Of a stretch of 64,000 bases of DNA, positions 19,171-27,942 are shown in pieces. The position numbers were made by a program, and so were the translations under genes. The notes beneath the pieces were generated by a model that worked only from the letters and a program-made list of their open reading frames with translations, made no database searches and had not been told where the DNA came from. Within the stretch, counting starts at the first letter, position 1. Each line of letters starts with the position of its first letter. The stretch is from JAIOSM01 sp964593725 (lineage in GTDB: Bacteria > Desulfobacterota > Desulfobacteria > Desulfobacterales > Desulfobacteraceae), in the NCBI GenBank assembly GCA_964593725.1, contig CAZQJS010000009.1, forward strand, positions 1 through 64,000, in the 5' to 3' direction.

Positions 19171-20394
19171 ATGCTTAAAACAGAGTTATTAGAGATTATT
19201 GCCAATGGAGAGAGCTCAGGCGTTGAATTCAAACGGGATGATATATGGCCGGAACAACTGGCCAGAGAAATTGTGGCTCTGGTAAATTTTCAGGGTGGAA
19301 AAATTTTGCTCGGAGTTGAAGATGACGGTTCAATTCCCGGAATCCAGAAAAAAAATCTAGAAGAATGGGTAATGAATGTAATCTCAGAAAAAATTCATCC
19401 TGCAATTCTTCCTTTTTATGAAGAGATTAAGTTAGATAAAGATAAAGTAGTTGCAGTTTTAACATTCCCGCAGGGTATTTCAAAACCTTATGTCAGACGT
19501 CACAACAAGCCTGAAGAAATTTTCATAAGAGTAGGTTCTACTTCCCGTCTGGCTACTCGAGAGCAACAAATGCGTCTGTTTGAAATAGGTGGAATGCTGC
19601 ATACTGAATTGTTGCCTGTCCCACGCACTTCATTTGCTGACCTGGATTTAACCCGTATTGAAAATTTTCTTAAAGATATTATCAACGATCCTCAACCGCC
19701 TCAATCCATTACAGAATGGCAGGAGAGAGTTGCCAATCTGGGGTTTCTGATCGAACCGTCAGGGATGTGCACCATAGCCGGTATTGTGTTATTTGGTAAA
19801 CAACCACGACAATTTTTAAAACAGGGTGGACTTAGGATTTTTGCCTTTGATAGTTCCGAAAAAGAATATAAAGCTGAACTGGATACAATTCTGGATGCTC
19901 CCTTAGTTGGGAGATGGGATATTTCAAATGGCAACAAACAGTTGATAGATGAAGGATTGGTGGAAAAAGCCCTTAAAACAATAATTCCATTTATTTCTGA
20001 AGAGTCAAATGAAATTACAGAAAACCTTTGCCGGGAAAAAACATATTTATACCCGATTGAGGCAATAAGAGAAGTCCTTATCAATGCGTTGGTACACAGA
20101 GACTGGACCCGGTTCGTAGATATTGAAATGAGTATTTATTCCGATAGATTTGAAGTTATCAGTCCGGGATGCCTGCAGAATTCAATGACTGTTGAAAAGA
20201 TGAAAGCGGGGCAAAGGTATACCCGCAATACAATTATTATGGAAGTGATGCGTGATTATGGGTATGTGGATTTCAGGGGAATGGGTATTCGTACAAAAGT
20301 TATTCCCAAAATGCGTGAATATAATAACACAGAACCGATTATTGAGGCCACGGAAGATTATATAAAATTTATATTACCTCAAAAAAGAGATTAA
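19171..20394 (+). CDS. AlbA_2 (Schlafen-like) domain protein with C-terminal HATPase_c_4
   Basis: 407 residues, 15 bases after the TrlF-like gene and presumably co-transcribed. The N-terminal AlbA_2 fold has the usual ExxxFK start (SSGVEFKRDD) and the strand-turn GGKILLGVEDDGSIPG. The C-terminal half (about 285-405) is the HATPase_c_4 region seen in 'RecG-related' AlbA_2 proteins (REVLINALVHRDW; EVISPG). These proteins are annotated as transcriptional regulators or nucleic-acid-binding factors and are frequent in defence islands. The gene looks intact, with GGGGG-like sequence before the ATG. The substrate is unknown. Confidence 0.75.
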   Translation: MLKTELLEIIANGESSGVEFKRDDIWPEQLAREIVALVNFQGGKILLGVEDDGSIPGIQKKNLEEWVMNVISEKIHPAILPFYEEIKLDKDKVVAVLTFPQGISKPYVRRHNKPEEIFIRVGSTSRLATREQQMRLFEIGGMLHTELLPVPRTSFADLDLTRIENFLKDIINDPQPPQSITEWQERVANLGFLIEPSGMCTIAGIVLFGKQPRQFLKQGGLRIFAFDSSEKEYKAELDTILDAPLVGRWDISNGNKQLIDEGLVEKALKTIIPFISEESNEITENLCREKTYLYPIEAIREVLINALVHRDWTRFVDIEMSIYSDRFEVISPGCLQNSMTVEKMKAGQRYTRNTIIMEVMRDYGYVDFRGMGIRTKVIPKMREYNNTEPIIEATEDYIKFILPQKRD

Positions 20395-20445
20395 AATGAA
20401 CACCATTGAAAATGCTCTGTAGGATCACCTCTGTGGAAGGCAGAA

Positions 20446-20489
20446 GGATGAATGAAGTCCGGGAAGATTCCGCTTCTTATGGTTCATCC
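20446..20489 (+). other. Intergenic hairpin after the AlbA_2 gene
   Basis: GGATGAA and TTCATCC form the outer stem, with GAAG/CTTC and GGGAA/TTCC complementarity inside. No T-run follows. It may be a structured 5' leader element or an island-end remnant. I recognise no known riboswitch. Confidence 0.3.
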
Positions 20490-20572
20490 TTGTGCTGTCA
20501 ATATGTCCATGGTGAAAACTCTAAGGGGTAGTGGTTTGTTGGGCCAACGTGACAATGGTTAAGGAGGAAGAT

Positions 20573-21292
20573 ATGAAACAAGGAGCTTTGATTTTAACCA
20601 TATTATCAGTTCTGTTTTTATTTTATATGCCTGCCCTGGCAGAGGACTCTTTTTTTTCAGATTTTGACAGGGAAATACCCAATAAACCTGCAAAGGAATT
20701 TTCCTCATTTGTGGGCAGATGGCACATTGATAAAGATAAAAATAATTCTGTATACGCAGTTGACGGCCGGAAATGGGAGCAGGGCCTCATGTCCGAAGGA
20801 GTGGTCAGCAAAGCCAGAGGTCTGTATGGAGAGCGGTATGCTGAATTCCTTGATAATCTGGAAGCATATAAGTATTTTCCCCTGACAATATTTAATAATG
20901 TGGATAATTTTTCCATGGGCACGCTTTCTGTCAGGTTTAAGGGGGTCAGCGGAAGGATTGATCAGGCAGCAGGTATTGCATTTAATATTAAACAAAACGG
21001 AGATTATCTGGTTGTCAGAGCCAATCCCCTGGAGAATAATCTTGTTTTGTTCAGAATGAAAAGGGGAAAAAGGCGCTCTGTGCAGTGGATAAGAAATGTG
21101 AAAACTCCCTCAAAAGTCTGGCATACACTCAAAGTTGAACTAAAAGGCAACAGGATAAAAGGGTTTGTTAATGATAAATTATATCTTGATTTTAACTTTA
21201 AGGGCAGAATAACAGGAAAGGTTGGTCTATGGTCCAAGGCTGACAGCTATGTTTTTTTTGATGATTTTCAGGTCCAATACAAAAACAAATAA
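20573..21292 (+). CDS. Exported ConA-like (DUF1080/LamG-type) domain protein
   Basis: 239 residues from the ATG preceded by AAGGAGGAAG, a strong ribosome binding site that decides this start. A signal peptide (about residues 1-23, ending ALA-ED) directs export. The mature part is a single beta-rich concanavalin-like fold. Its C-terminal strands (VWHTLKVELKGNRIKGFVN; LYLDFNFKGRITGKVGLW; FFDDFQV) are typical of DUF1080/LamG modules that bind glycans or act as interaction domains. No catalytic residues are evident. The lipoprotein at 34004-35965 carries two domains of the same general type, so this gene may belong to the radical SAM region. Confidence 0.7.
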   Translation: MKQGALILTILSVLFLFYMPALAEDSFFSDFDREIPNKPAKEFSSFVGRWHIDKDKNNSVYAVDGRKWEQGLMSEGVVSKARGLYGERYAEFLDNLEAYKYFPLTIFNNVDNFSMGTLSVRFKGVSGRIDQAAGIAFNIKQNGDYLVVRANPLENNLVLFRMKRGKRRSVQWIRNVKTPSKVWHTLKVELKGNRIKGFVNDKLYLDFNFKGRITGKVGLWSKADSYVFFDDFQVQYKNK

Positions 21293-21397
21293 CACTTTGA
21301 ACCTTTTAATGATTTTGCACACTTAAGAGATATGAACACCAGGTTAAGGTTAATGGCTGAAAAATCAGGATTTCACTCTTTGAGTAACGGAGGTATC

Positions 21398-23185
21398 ATG
21401 CATAATTTATTAAAATGTTTTTTTATTTTTTTCTGTGCTGCTTTATTGAGCTCGAATGTGTATGCAGGAGTGAAAAAACCAGGCCTTACCCAGGGTAAAA
21501 TATCTAAAACCCAAGTTTTGAATAAAAAGCCAGGCATAAAGCCGCAGCAGCATATAAAAACAGCACCTGAATCCAGGAATCTGCAAAAACCATTTGCAGA
21601 AAATATAAACTTATTAAAAATCCGTGGTATTGTTTTAAAAAAGGGGATTATCCATGTAATAATTTCAGCTGAAAAAAGAATGTTACCAAAGGATTATGCA
21701 GGAATCTTCTTAAAAGTTTCAATACCGGACCGGAAAATATTTAAAACCTGGCCTTTAAATTTTGTGGACCAGAGACATACTCTATTGTCTTTACACAACT
21801 CTGTCACATTTAATACACAACTCAGACTTATGAAAGCTGCAAGGGTGACTGCCACCCTGTCAAAGGGTGCATGGAAAAATTCGTACAGGGCAGGGTTATC
21901 CTTACCAAAATCCGTTGCACCGGCAAAGCCTGCCATGCGTGTTAAAGGAAAACAGGCAAAGGCACATCCGGGACATATGCCCCGGGCATATGCAAAGGGA
22001 CCTGAAATACCACCCATAACCGTGCTTGAACCAAATAATAATGCTTTGGTTGCCTGGGGCAGTACCGCCCGGATCAGGTGGACCATGCCCCGGGGAGAGG
22101 ATGCCGGCCAATGCGGCAATTCCGTTGACATATATGCTTCCAGAACAGGCGGCACTAATCGTATCCTGCTTGGGCACAGCACTGCAAGGCCAGGTGAAAA
22201 CAGCTGGACATGGTATGTTGACCCTGAAAATATATCTACAGGAAGATTTAAAATTTTAATTGTATCTGACACAGGATGCACTGTTTTTGGAACACCTTTT
22301 ATAATAGAAGGGTGTGACTATTCAGTTGACTCTGTAAGTTTCAGAAACGGCAATCCCCTTGCAAGGGGTATCGACGCAGGGGAAAGCAGTGTTGTTTCAG
22401 GGGTATTCCGGGTACGTGTGCTGTGGAACAAGATAGCACTTCCATCAACATTTTCACCCGGCACTGCCTGGGGCAATACAATGAATGTCAGAAGCAAACT
22501 TACAGGCCAGGTTATCACAAAACCCGCATCGGGCGTTAATTTTGATTACACAAGTGCCAGATCATCAGGAGGCATAACCACAAACCATGTAATTTATGTT
22601 GATCTACCCTTTGAATTTGCCCGGGATGATATTGCCCATATGATGACATCAACCCGTAATATTCCATTGGAATTCAGTTTTGTACCCACAGGTGCAAGCG
22701 TGGACACCCATGCCAGCAATAATAAACTTGATGCTGAAATGAAAGTTCTGCATGCAAAGGTGGTTGACCTGCAGATTCTGTTCTATGTTGATGATTTCAC
22801 CCTTGAAAGGGATACCCACCTGCCCGGAACAGCACCCATATATCATTATCACTTTATCCAGAACAGAATCAGGGTGCGCAATGCTGCAACCACTGTCATG
22901 GGAAGGGCTCCGGCTGATTTACACAATGTGCCTGTTGCATGGTATATTGAATGGCAGCACCATGGCAGGGTAAGCCCTTTACCCATTGCCCAGGGGCGCT
23001 TTCTGTATTCGACTGTGCCGGCGGAATGGACAGATATAATGCATCTTTCAGGAAGTTTTTCCACTGTTATCAATGATCCGGACCGGGTATACCGGCTCCG
23101 CATGGTGATTGATCCGGACAATGAATATCTTGATGCCAACCGCAGTGATAATCATCAATCCAACACATTTGGCAATCCCGATTGA
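21398..23185 (+). CDS. Exported beta-domain protein with CARDB-like C-terminus
   Basis: 595 residues from the ATG with GGAGG eight bases upstream. Earlier in-frame starts lack one. Signal peptide about 1-23 (ending VYA-GV). A basic, Lys/Pro-rich linker follows. A segment near 215-300 (ITVLEPNNNALVAWGSTARI) matches the Kre9/KNH-like surface domain that begins 'V..P..G..W..G....I.W'. The C-terminal 280 residues hold CARDB-like Ig domains (LRMVIDPDNEYLDANRSDN is the typical ending). It is probably a surface or periplasmic adhesion or scaffold protein. No enzymatic motif is seen. Confidence 0.65.
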   Translation: MHNLLKCFFIFFCAALLSSNVYAGVKKPGLTQGKISKTQVLNKKPGIKPQQHIKTAPESRNLQKPFAENINLLKIRGIVLKKGIIHVIISAEKRMLPKDYAGIFLKVSIPDRKIFKTWPLNFVDQRHTLLSLHNSVTFNTQLRLMKAARVTATLSKGAWKNSYRAGLSLPKSVAPAKPAMRVKGKQAKAHPGHMPRAYAKGPEIPPITVLEPNNNALVAWGSTARIRWTMPRGEDAGQCGNSVDIYASRTGGTNRILLGHSTARPGENSWTWYVDPENISTGRFKILIVSDTGCTVFGTPFIIEGCDYSVDSVSFRNGNPLARGIDAGESSVVSGVFRVRVLWNKIALPSTFSPGTAWGNTMNVRSKLTGQVITKPASGVNFDYTSARSSGGITTNHVIYVDLPFEFARDDIAHMMTSTRNIPLEFSFVPTGASVDTHASNNKLDAEMKVLHAKVVDLQILFYVDDFTLERDTHLPGTAPIYHYHFIQNRIRVRNAATTVMGRAPADLHNVPVAWYIEWQHHGRVSPLPIAQGRFLYSTVPAEWTDIMHLSGSFSTVINDPDRVYRLRMVIDPDNEYLDANRSDNHQSNTFGNPD

Positions 23186-23253
23186 TTGAGAGGCTGTTTA
23201 ACCGGTGCTTTTGGATGTTTAACCAGGGTCAGAGATGGAAATAATGATATTTT

Positions 23254-23283
23254 TTGACTAATATCCATAGTTTCTGATATCAT
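23254..23283 (+). promoter_or_regulatory. Predicted promoter of the DUF4019 gene
   Basis: TTGACT and TATCAT are separated by 18 bases and lie about 33 bases before the ATG at 23317. This could be the start of the long co-directional run that includes the radical SAM genes. Confidence 0.5.
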
Positions 23284-23316
23284 GGGGAAATTTTAACAAT
23301 AACCGGAGGTGATCAA

Positions 23317-23745
23317 ATGAAGAGCGTTAAAACACTTGTGGTAACCAGCATTATTATTTTTGCAATCTGTCTGTCCTGTAATGCCATGGCAGGCCAGGGA
23401 AAAACCAGCAAGGCCTTGAAGGTGGTAAAAGCATGGATAACACTGGTGGATAACGGAGAATATGGTACAAGCTGGGACAAAGCAGCCCTTTATTTTAAAA
23501 AATCAATAAAAAAAGATAAATGGGAGAAGATGCTCACATCTGCCAGAAAACCTCTTGGTAAGGTGAATACAAGAAAGCTTCAGTCAAAAACATACAAAAC
23601 ATTTTTACCGGATGCTCCCAAGGGAGAGTATGTGGTTATTCTGTTTGAAACATCATTTAAAAATAAAGAATCAAAAAAAGAAGTTATTACTGCCATGCTG
23701 GATAAAGACGGTCAATGGCGGGTTGCTGGTTATTATATTAAATAG
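23317..23745 (+). CDS. Exported DUF4019 domain protein
   Basis: 142 residues with GGAGG upstream. A signal peptide (about 1-25, ending AMA-GQ) precedes a DUF4019-like domain: an initial helix (ALKVVKAWITLVDNGEYGTSWDKA), a basic helix and a final sheet (YVVILFETSF; GQWRVAGYYIK). Proteins of this family are small periplasmic NTF2-like proteins of unknown function. It precedes the PqqD-like gene by 56 bases on the same strand. Confidence 0.75.
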   Translation: MKSVKTLVVTSIIIFAICLSCNAMAGQGKTSKALKVVKAWITLVDNGEYGTSWDKAALYFKKSIKKDKWEKMLTSARKPLGKVNTRKLQSKTYKTFLPDAPKGEYVVILFETSFKNKESKKEVITAMLDKDGQWRVAGYYIK

Positions 23746-23801
23746 CTGATCATAAAAGGGCAATACCCCGGGGTCAGAAATCAGTGTAAAGAAATATGTA
23801 A

Positions 23802-24245
23802 ATGATTTTTCAGAAAACAGGAATTGATAGTAAAAGCCGCCGTAATTTTTTTTTACGGTTTGCATATGAGGTTATCCATCTGGCAGAAGAGGTTTCAGGA
23901 AACCATAAGTTAAACACAGGGGACCTTGAAAAATTACCAGATCATATTATCAGAACCATTACACCAGTTTTTAACCCTGCCCATAAAATAATCATTGAAA
24001 ACGGGCTGTTCACAGCAGAAGTTATTAAAACAAAAAATGTATATACCTGTCCGGTGGACCGGGAATCAGCATATGTTCTATCCCTGTTCACCGGCAAATA
24101 CACCATGGAAGAGATAGGAGCAATGCACGATAAAGAGTTCTGCCAGAAAAATGATGGTTTTAAAATTGCAGGAAAACTGTTTCTGAAATTATCTAAACAA
24201 TTTATCTGCCACCCTCTTGAACCCCTTTCCAATACAGATGAGTAA
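23802..24245 (+). CDS. PqqD-like (RiPP recognition element-like) protein, first in the radical SAM cluster
   Basis: 147 residues. The C-terminal 75 residues follow the PqqD winged-helix pattern: strand, 'C/LN..sA.vl.l..GkyTmeEI', then two helices (DRESAYVLSLFTGKYTMEEIG; KLFLKLSKQFI). The first 60 residues are not recognised. PqqD-type domains deliver peptide substrates to radical SAM maturases. The next gene starts inside this one (ATGAGTAA, eight-base overlap), so the two are translationally coupled. The assignment is from fold pattern, not strong identity. Confidence 0.55.
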   Translation: MIFQKTGIDSKSRRNFFLRFAYEVIHLAEEVSGNHKLNTGDLEKLPDHIIRTITPVFNPAHKIIIENGLFTAEVIKTKNVYTCPVDRESAYVLSLFTGKYTMEEIGAMHDKEFCQKNDGFKIAGKLFLKLSKQFICHPLEPLSNTDE

Positions 24246-25650
24246 TGCAGTAAACCCTGATATTTATTACCTTAAGACAGGGAATAATGATTATTTGATT
24301 GTTTCACCCCTGCAGCAAATTTCTGCCTGTATTAATTCTTCTGCTTTTCAACAGATAAAAGCAGTTCTGAACAACAAAAAATCAATAAACTTAACAAATA
24401 ATCTTGATGCATTGCTCCATGACCTTCACTCCTTTAAAGGATATGATCCTTTTTTTAAAAACCGGGAAATTGACCCTCTGTTCCTGGGATTAATACCCAC
24501 GGAAGGGTGTAATCTTAAGTGCCGCTATTGTCATTTTAACACCAGTGGCCTGCCTGAACAGATGGATATTAAAACTGCTTTTTCTTTAGTTGACTGGATG
24601 ATCAAAACAGTAAAGAACAGAAATAAGGATACTCTTAAAATCCATTTTTTCGGAGGAGAACCCTTAACAGCCATGGATTTTGTAAGCAATGTAATTCACT
24701 ATGCCAGGGCTGAAGCAGCCAGGGCAAATCTTGCAACATGGTTTGAAGTTACAACAAACGGTGTTATTTCTCCCAGGACAGCTATATTTATCGGAACATA
24801 TTTTGATGCTGTTGTCCTCTCCTTTGACGGATTTAAAAAATACCATGATAAATACAGGGTGAATAATAATGGAAAAGGCAGTTTTGATCTTGTGTCAGCA
24901 ACAGCAAACATCTTAAAAGAACTTCCTGTAAAATTATGTTTCAGAATTTGTGTTACCAGTAAATCGGTTGAAGAACTTGAGCAGATCACCTGCTGGTTCT
25001 GCAAAAATTTCAGACCATGTGTTATTGACTATGAGCCCCTGAAAACGCCGCCGGAAAAAATCGTAATTACAGATAAGACAACTGCTGCAGATTCATTTTC
25101 TCCTCCATCTCCGTTTTTATTTGCACAAAATTATTTAAAGGCGCAAAAAGCTGCAGCGCACTTTGGTGTTGAAGCTGTGTATTCCGCAGTAACCGGGGCA
25201 GAGATCAGGAACAGTTTCTGCCCTGTTGGACAGGACACAGTGATTGTTTTTCCGGACGGGCGTATCAGCAGCTGTTATCTGCCCCTTAATCAACTCACTC
25301 CCCACGGAGTTGATTTTAATATAGGTGTTGTTGAAAACAGGAAAACCATTGTTATTGATGATGAGAAATTAATGGCATTAAGGAGTATCAATAAAGAAAA
25401 AACAAGATGCTCAAAGTGTTTCTGTAAATATTCATGTGCCGGGGGATGCCATGCTGACAATACATTACCGGGCTGCTCTGACTCTTATACTGATTTTTGC
25501 ATACAGACGCGGATAATAAGTGCTTTTAACATTCTTAAAAGCCTTGGATTGAATAAAAAAGCAGAAAAGTTTATTAATAACAGACAAGATCAAAAAAGGG
25601 TTGCCAGGGCATCTTCTGATCAGCTCATTGCAGACCTGTCCGGGAATTAA
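24238..25650 (+). CDS. Radical SAM/SPASM maturase 1
   Basis: 470 residues from the ATG that overlaps the previous stop. The radical SAM cluster motif CNLKCRYC lies at residues 91-98, followed by HFFGGEP (SAM contact) and a C-terminal SPASM region with Cys clusters (RCSKCFCKYSCAGGC). The first 80 residues form an N-terminal extension of the kind seen in peptide or protein maturases (PDIYYLKTGNNDYLIV). SPASM enzymes commonly bind auxiliary [4Fe-4S] clusters and modify Cys, Asn, Glu or Tyr side chains in a peptide. It is flanked on both sides by PqqD-like genes, which argues for a ribosomally made substrate. Confidence 0.88.
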   Translation: MSNAVNPDIYYLKTGNNDYLIVSPLQQISACINSSAFQQIKAVLNNKKSINLTNNLDALLHDLHSFKGYDPFFKNREIDPLFLGLIPTEGCNLKCRYCHFNTSGLPEQMDIKTAFSLVDWMIKTVKNRNKDTLKIHFFGGEPLTAMDFVSNVIHYARAEAARANLATWFEVTTNGVISPRTAIFIGTYFDAVVLSFDGFKKYHDKYRVNNNGKGSFDLVSATANILKELPVKLCFRICVTSKSVEELEQITCWFCKNFRPCVIDYEPLKTPPEKIVITDKTTAADSFSPPSPFLFAQNYLKAQKAAAHFGVEAVYSAVTGAEIRNSFCPVGQDTVIVFPDGRISSCYLPLNQLTPHGVDFNIGVVENRKTIVIDDEKLMALRSINKEKTRCSKCFCKYSCAGGCHADNTLPGCSDSYTDFCIQTRIISAFNILKSLGLNKKAEKFINNRQDQKRVARASSDQLIADLSGN

Positions 25651-25654
25651 TACC

Positions 25655-25936
25655 ATGGGTGGCAATAAAGATATATTATTAAAATTTTCTCCTGATATTA
25701 TCTGGTGCGTTGAGCAGGATCATGTACTGGTAATTGACAAAGCATTGAAATCAGCAGCCAGGATCAGATATCCAGGAGCGTGTGTCTGGGATCTGTTATG
25801 CCAGGGGCATGGGCATGGGAAAATAATCTCATCCATTGCAATTGTTTTTAAAAAAGATATCACCTGGGCAGAAAAACTGTTTAGTGCCTGTATTAACAGC
25901 TGGGTTCAAGCCGGCTATATAATAAGGATACAATAG
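25655..25936 (+). CDS. Stand-alone PqqD-like protein
   Basis: 93 residues from the Met four bases after the previous stop. The sequence fits PqqD closely: strands (DIIWCVEQDHVLVID), an Arg-Tyr-Pro-Gly turn, helix (ACVWDLLCQGHGHGKIISSIAIVF) and a final helix with 'WVQAGYI'. PqqD proteins bind leader peptides and hand them to a radical SAM partner. It lies between two radical SAM genes with gaps of four and eight bases. Confidence 0.75.
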   Translation: MGGNKDILLKFSPDIIWCVEQDHVLVIDKALKSAARIRYPGACVWDLLCQGHGHGKIISSIAIVFKKDITWAEKLFSACINSWVQAGYIIRIQ

Positions 25937-25944
25937 TTTCTTCC

Positions 25945-27942
25945 ATGGCAAACCTGATCATAACTTCCCAATGCAGTAAACATTGCAGTTATTGTTTTGC
26001 AGATGCTGTGCTCAACAGCAGTATCTGCAACACAGTTCATATGCCTATGGACCTGTTTGAAAAAGCATTGAAATTTTTAAAAAATTCAGGAATAAGCCAG
26101 GTTCGGTTTTTGGGGGGAGAGCCAACTTTGCATCCTGACTTTACTAAGATGCTGCATAAAGCCCTTAAAGCTGATTTTAATGTTTTACTTTTTTCAAACG
26201 GGAATATAGCTGAAAATGTACTTAAGACCTTGGAGCAGATTCCAAAGGAGCAAATTTCTGTTCTGATCAACCTTGACCATCCAGATGATACTGATTTGGC
26301 AGACCACTCTTTGTCAGAAACTTTTCTTCGGCTTAATAATAGAATCATACCGGGAATAAATATCTATAAACCAGGAACCTCATTTGATTTTATACTGAAA
26401 CTTATTAAAAAGTTTAATTTTTCAAAGATCATCAGGTTTGGTCTTGCCCACCCTGATATAACAGGTAAGAATATTTATCTGCGTCCGGTTTTTTATGATG
26501 TTGTCGGGCTGGAACTTGCTGAATTTGCATTAAGGATTCGATCCTGCGGTATAAAAATAGAGTTTGACTGCGGATTTGTGCCCTGTATGTTCCCGGAAAA
26601 CAGCCATACCCTGTTTCAAAAAACCCATGCCCAAACAGGGCAGCGCTGCAGCCCAATACCTGATTTACTTCCCAATGGCAGGTTTATACCCTGTTTTCCC
26701 CTGGGAGATTTAAAGCAGATCCCATTAAAAGACAGTGTCAATAACAGCGCAGAAAAAATTAATCACCTGTTTTCATCAAAATTAAAACCACTTAAAACAA
26801 CAGGAATATATAAAAAATGCTCTGTTTGTGAATTTATGATCAAAGGGGAGTGCTCAGGAGGATGCAGGGCTGTGGTTTTAAAACGTTTTACCAATAATAA
26901 GGTTCTGTTCTCAGTTCCTGAAAAAGTGGTCCAGCCCAAAAAGAGCAGGTGCAGCAAAACAACAAAAAAACTGTGGACAATTCCCTATATTGACCAGCCT
27001 TTTTCATTCTGGGCAGCCATTGAAAAACAATACCGCAGTGATATAAAAGAGGTGTATGTTCCCTTTTTAAATCAGGAATCATTAAAAAAAGCTGTGCAGG
27101 CCTGTAAGTTTCCAGTGCTGGATATTGGAAGCGGGAGACCTGGTCTGCCCCAGGTGCATTTGCCAGGCTTTCTGAACAGGACCGGGTTCAGGATTAATAT
27201 ATTGTTAAATCCTGTCATAACAGCCATATCCTCCGGCAGACTCCTTGATTCGATCATATATTACTTATCCTGCCTGTATGACAGGTATAATATTTCAAAT
27301 ATAACAATTACTGATCAATATCTTGCAATGGGCATAAAAAAAGCACTGCCCCAATTTAACATTACAGCTTCCGTGGTAATGGACATCTGCTCTCCTGCAC
27401 AGATAAAGATGCTTGGAAACTGGTTTGACACCATTGTTATTTCAACAAGGATAATGCGGGATTTTTCAACAATTAAAAACCTGGCAGAAACCAGGGGCGC
27501 ATTTGATTTAAAACTCATTGTAAATGAATCATGCCTGCCCGGCTGCATACACAGAGTCCAGCATTTTTATGATATGACCTTTGCAAAGCACCCTGAATCA
27601 CTATGCAGGACAACACTTGAAAAACATCCATGGATGCGTCTGACAGGATCCTGGGTTCTTCCACAGCACCTTTATCTTTATGATTCTGTATGCACAGGCT
27701 ATAAACTTGCAGGCAGGGTGACATTGCAGAATCCTGAATCCTATCTTAAAGTTCTTAATGCCTACATCAACAGAACTCAATTATCCCCGGAGGAGATTGG
27801 AGGCGGACCAGCATCTGTTTTAAACAAAATTCATATAACAGAAGAGTTTTTTAAACATATGCTCATGTGCGATAAAAAATGCACTGATTGCAATGTGTGC
27901 AAAAATTATTATGAAAATGGAATCAATAATGGAATGGTCTGA
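25945..27942 (+). CDS. Radical SAM/SPASM maturase 2 fused to a U32-like domain
   Basis: 665 residues. CSKHCSYC is at residues 10-17, with almost no N-terminal extension, followed by RFLGGEPTLHP. A SPASM-like Cys cluster (KKCSVCEFMIKGECSGGC) lies near 290-310. From about residue 340 the protein changes character and resembles the peptidase-U32/UbiU-V family: 'VYVPFLNQESLKKAV', then VNESCLPGCIHRVQHFYDM near 530 and a closing CDKKCTDCNVC. U32-family proteins such as TrhP and UbiU/V are Fe-S proteins in hydroxylation or tRNA modification. I do not know this fusion. The next gene begins inside its 3' end. Confidence 0.8.
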   Translation: MANLIITSQCSKHCSYCFADAVLNSSICNTVHMPMDLFEKALKFLKNSGISQVRFLGGEPTLHPDFTKMLHKALKADFNVLLFSNGNIAENVLKTLEQIPKEQISVLINLDHPDDTDLADHSLSETFLRLNNRIIPGINIYKPGTSFDFILKLIKKFNFSKIIRFGLAHPDITGKNIYLRPVFYDVVGLELAEFALRIRSCGIKIEFDCGFVPCMFPENSHTLFQKTHAQTGQRCSPIPDLLPNGRFIPCFPLGDLKQIPLKDSVNNSAEKINHLFSSKLKPLKTTGIYKKCSVCEFMIKGECSGGCRAVVLKRFTNNKVLFSVPEKVVQPKKSRCSKTTKKLWTIPYIDQPFSFWAAIEKQYRSDIKEVYVPFLNQESLKKAVQACKFPVLDIGSGRPGLPQVHLPGFLNRTGFRINILLNPVITAISSGRLLDSIIYYLSCLYDRYNISNITITDQYLAMGIKKALPQFNITASVVMDICSPAQIKMLGNWFDTIVISTRIMRDFSTIKNLAETRGAFDLKLIVNESCLPGCIHRVQHFYDMTFAKHPESLCRTTLEKHPWMRLTGSWVLPQHLYLYDSVCTGYKLAGRVTLQNPESYLKVLNAYINRTQLSPEEIGGGPASVLNKIHITEEFFKHMLMCDKKCTDCNVCKNYYENGINNGMV

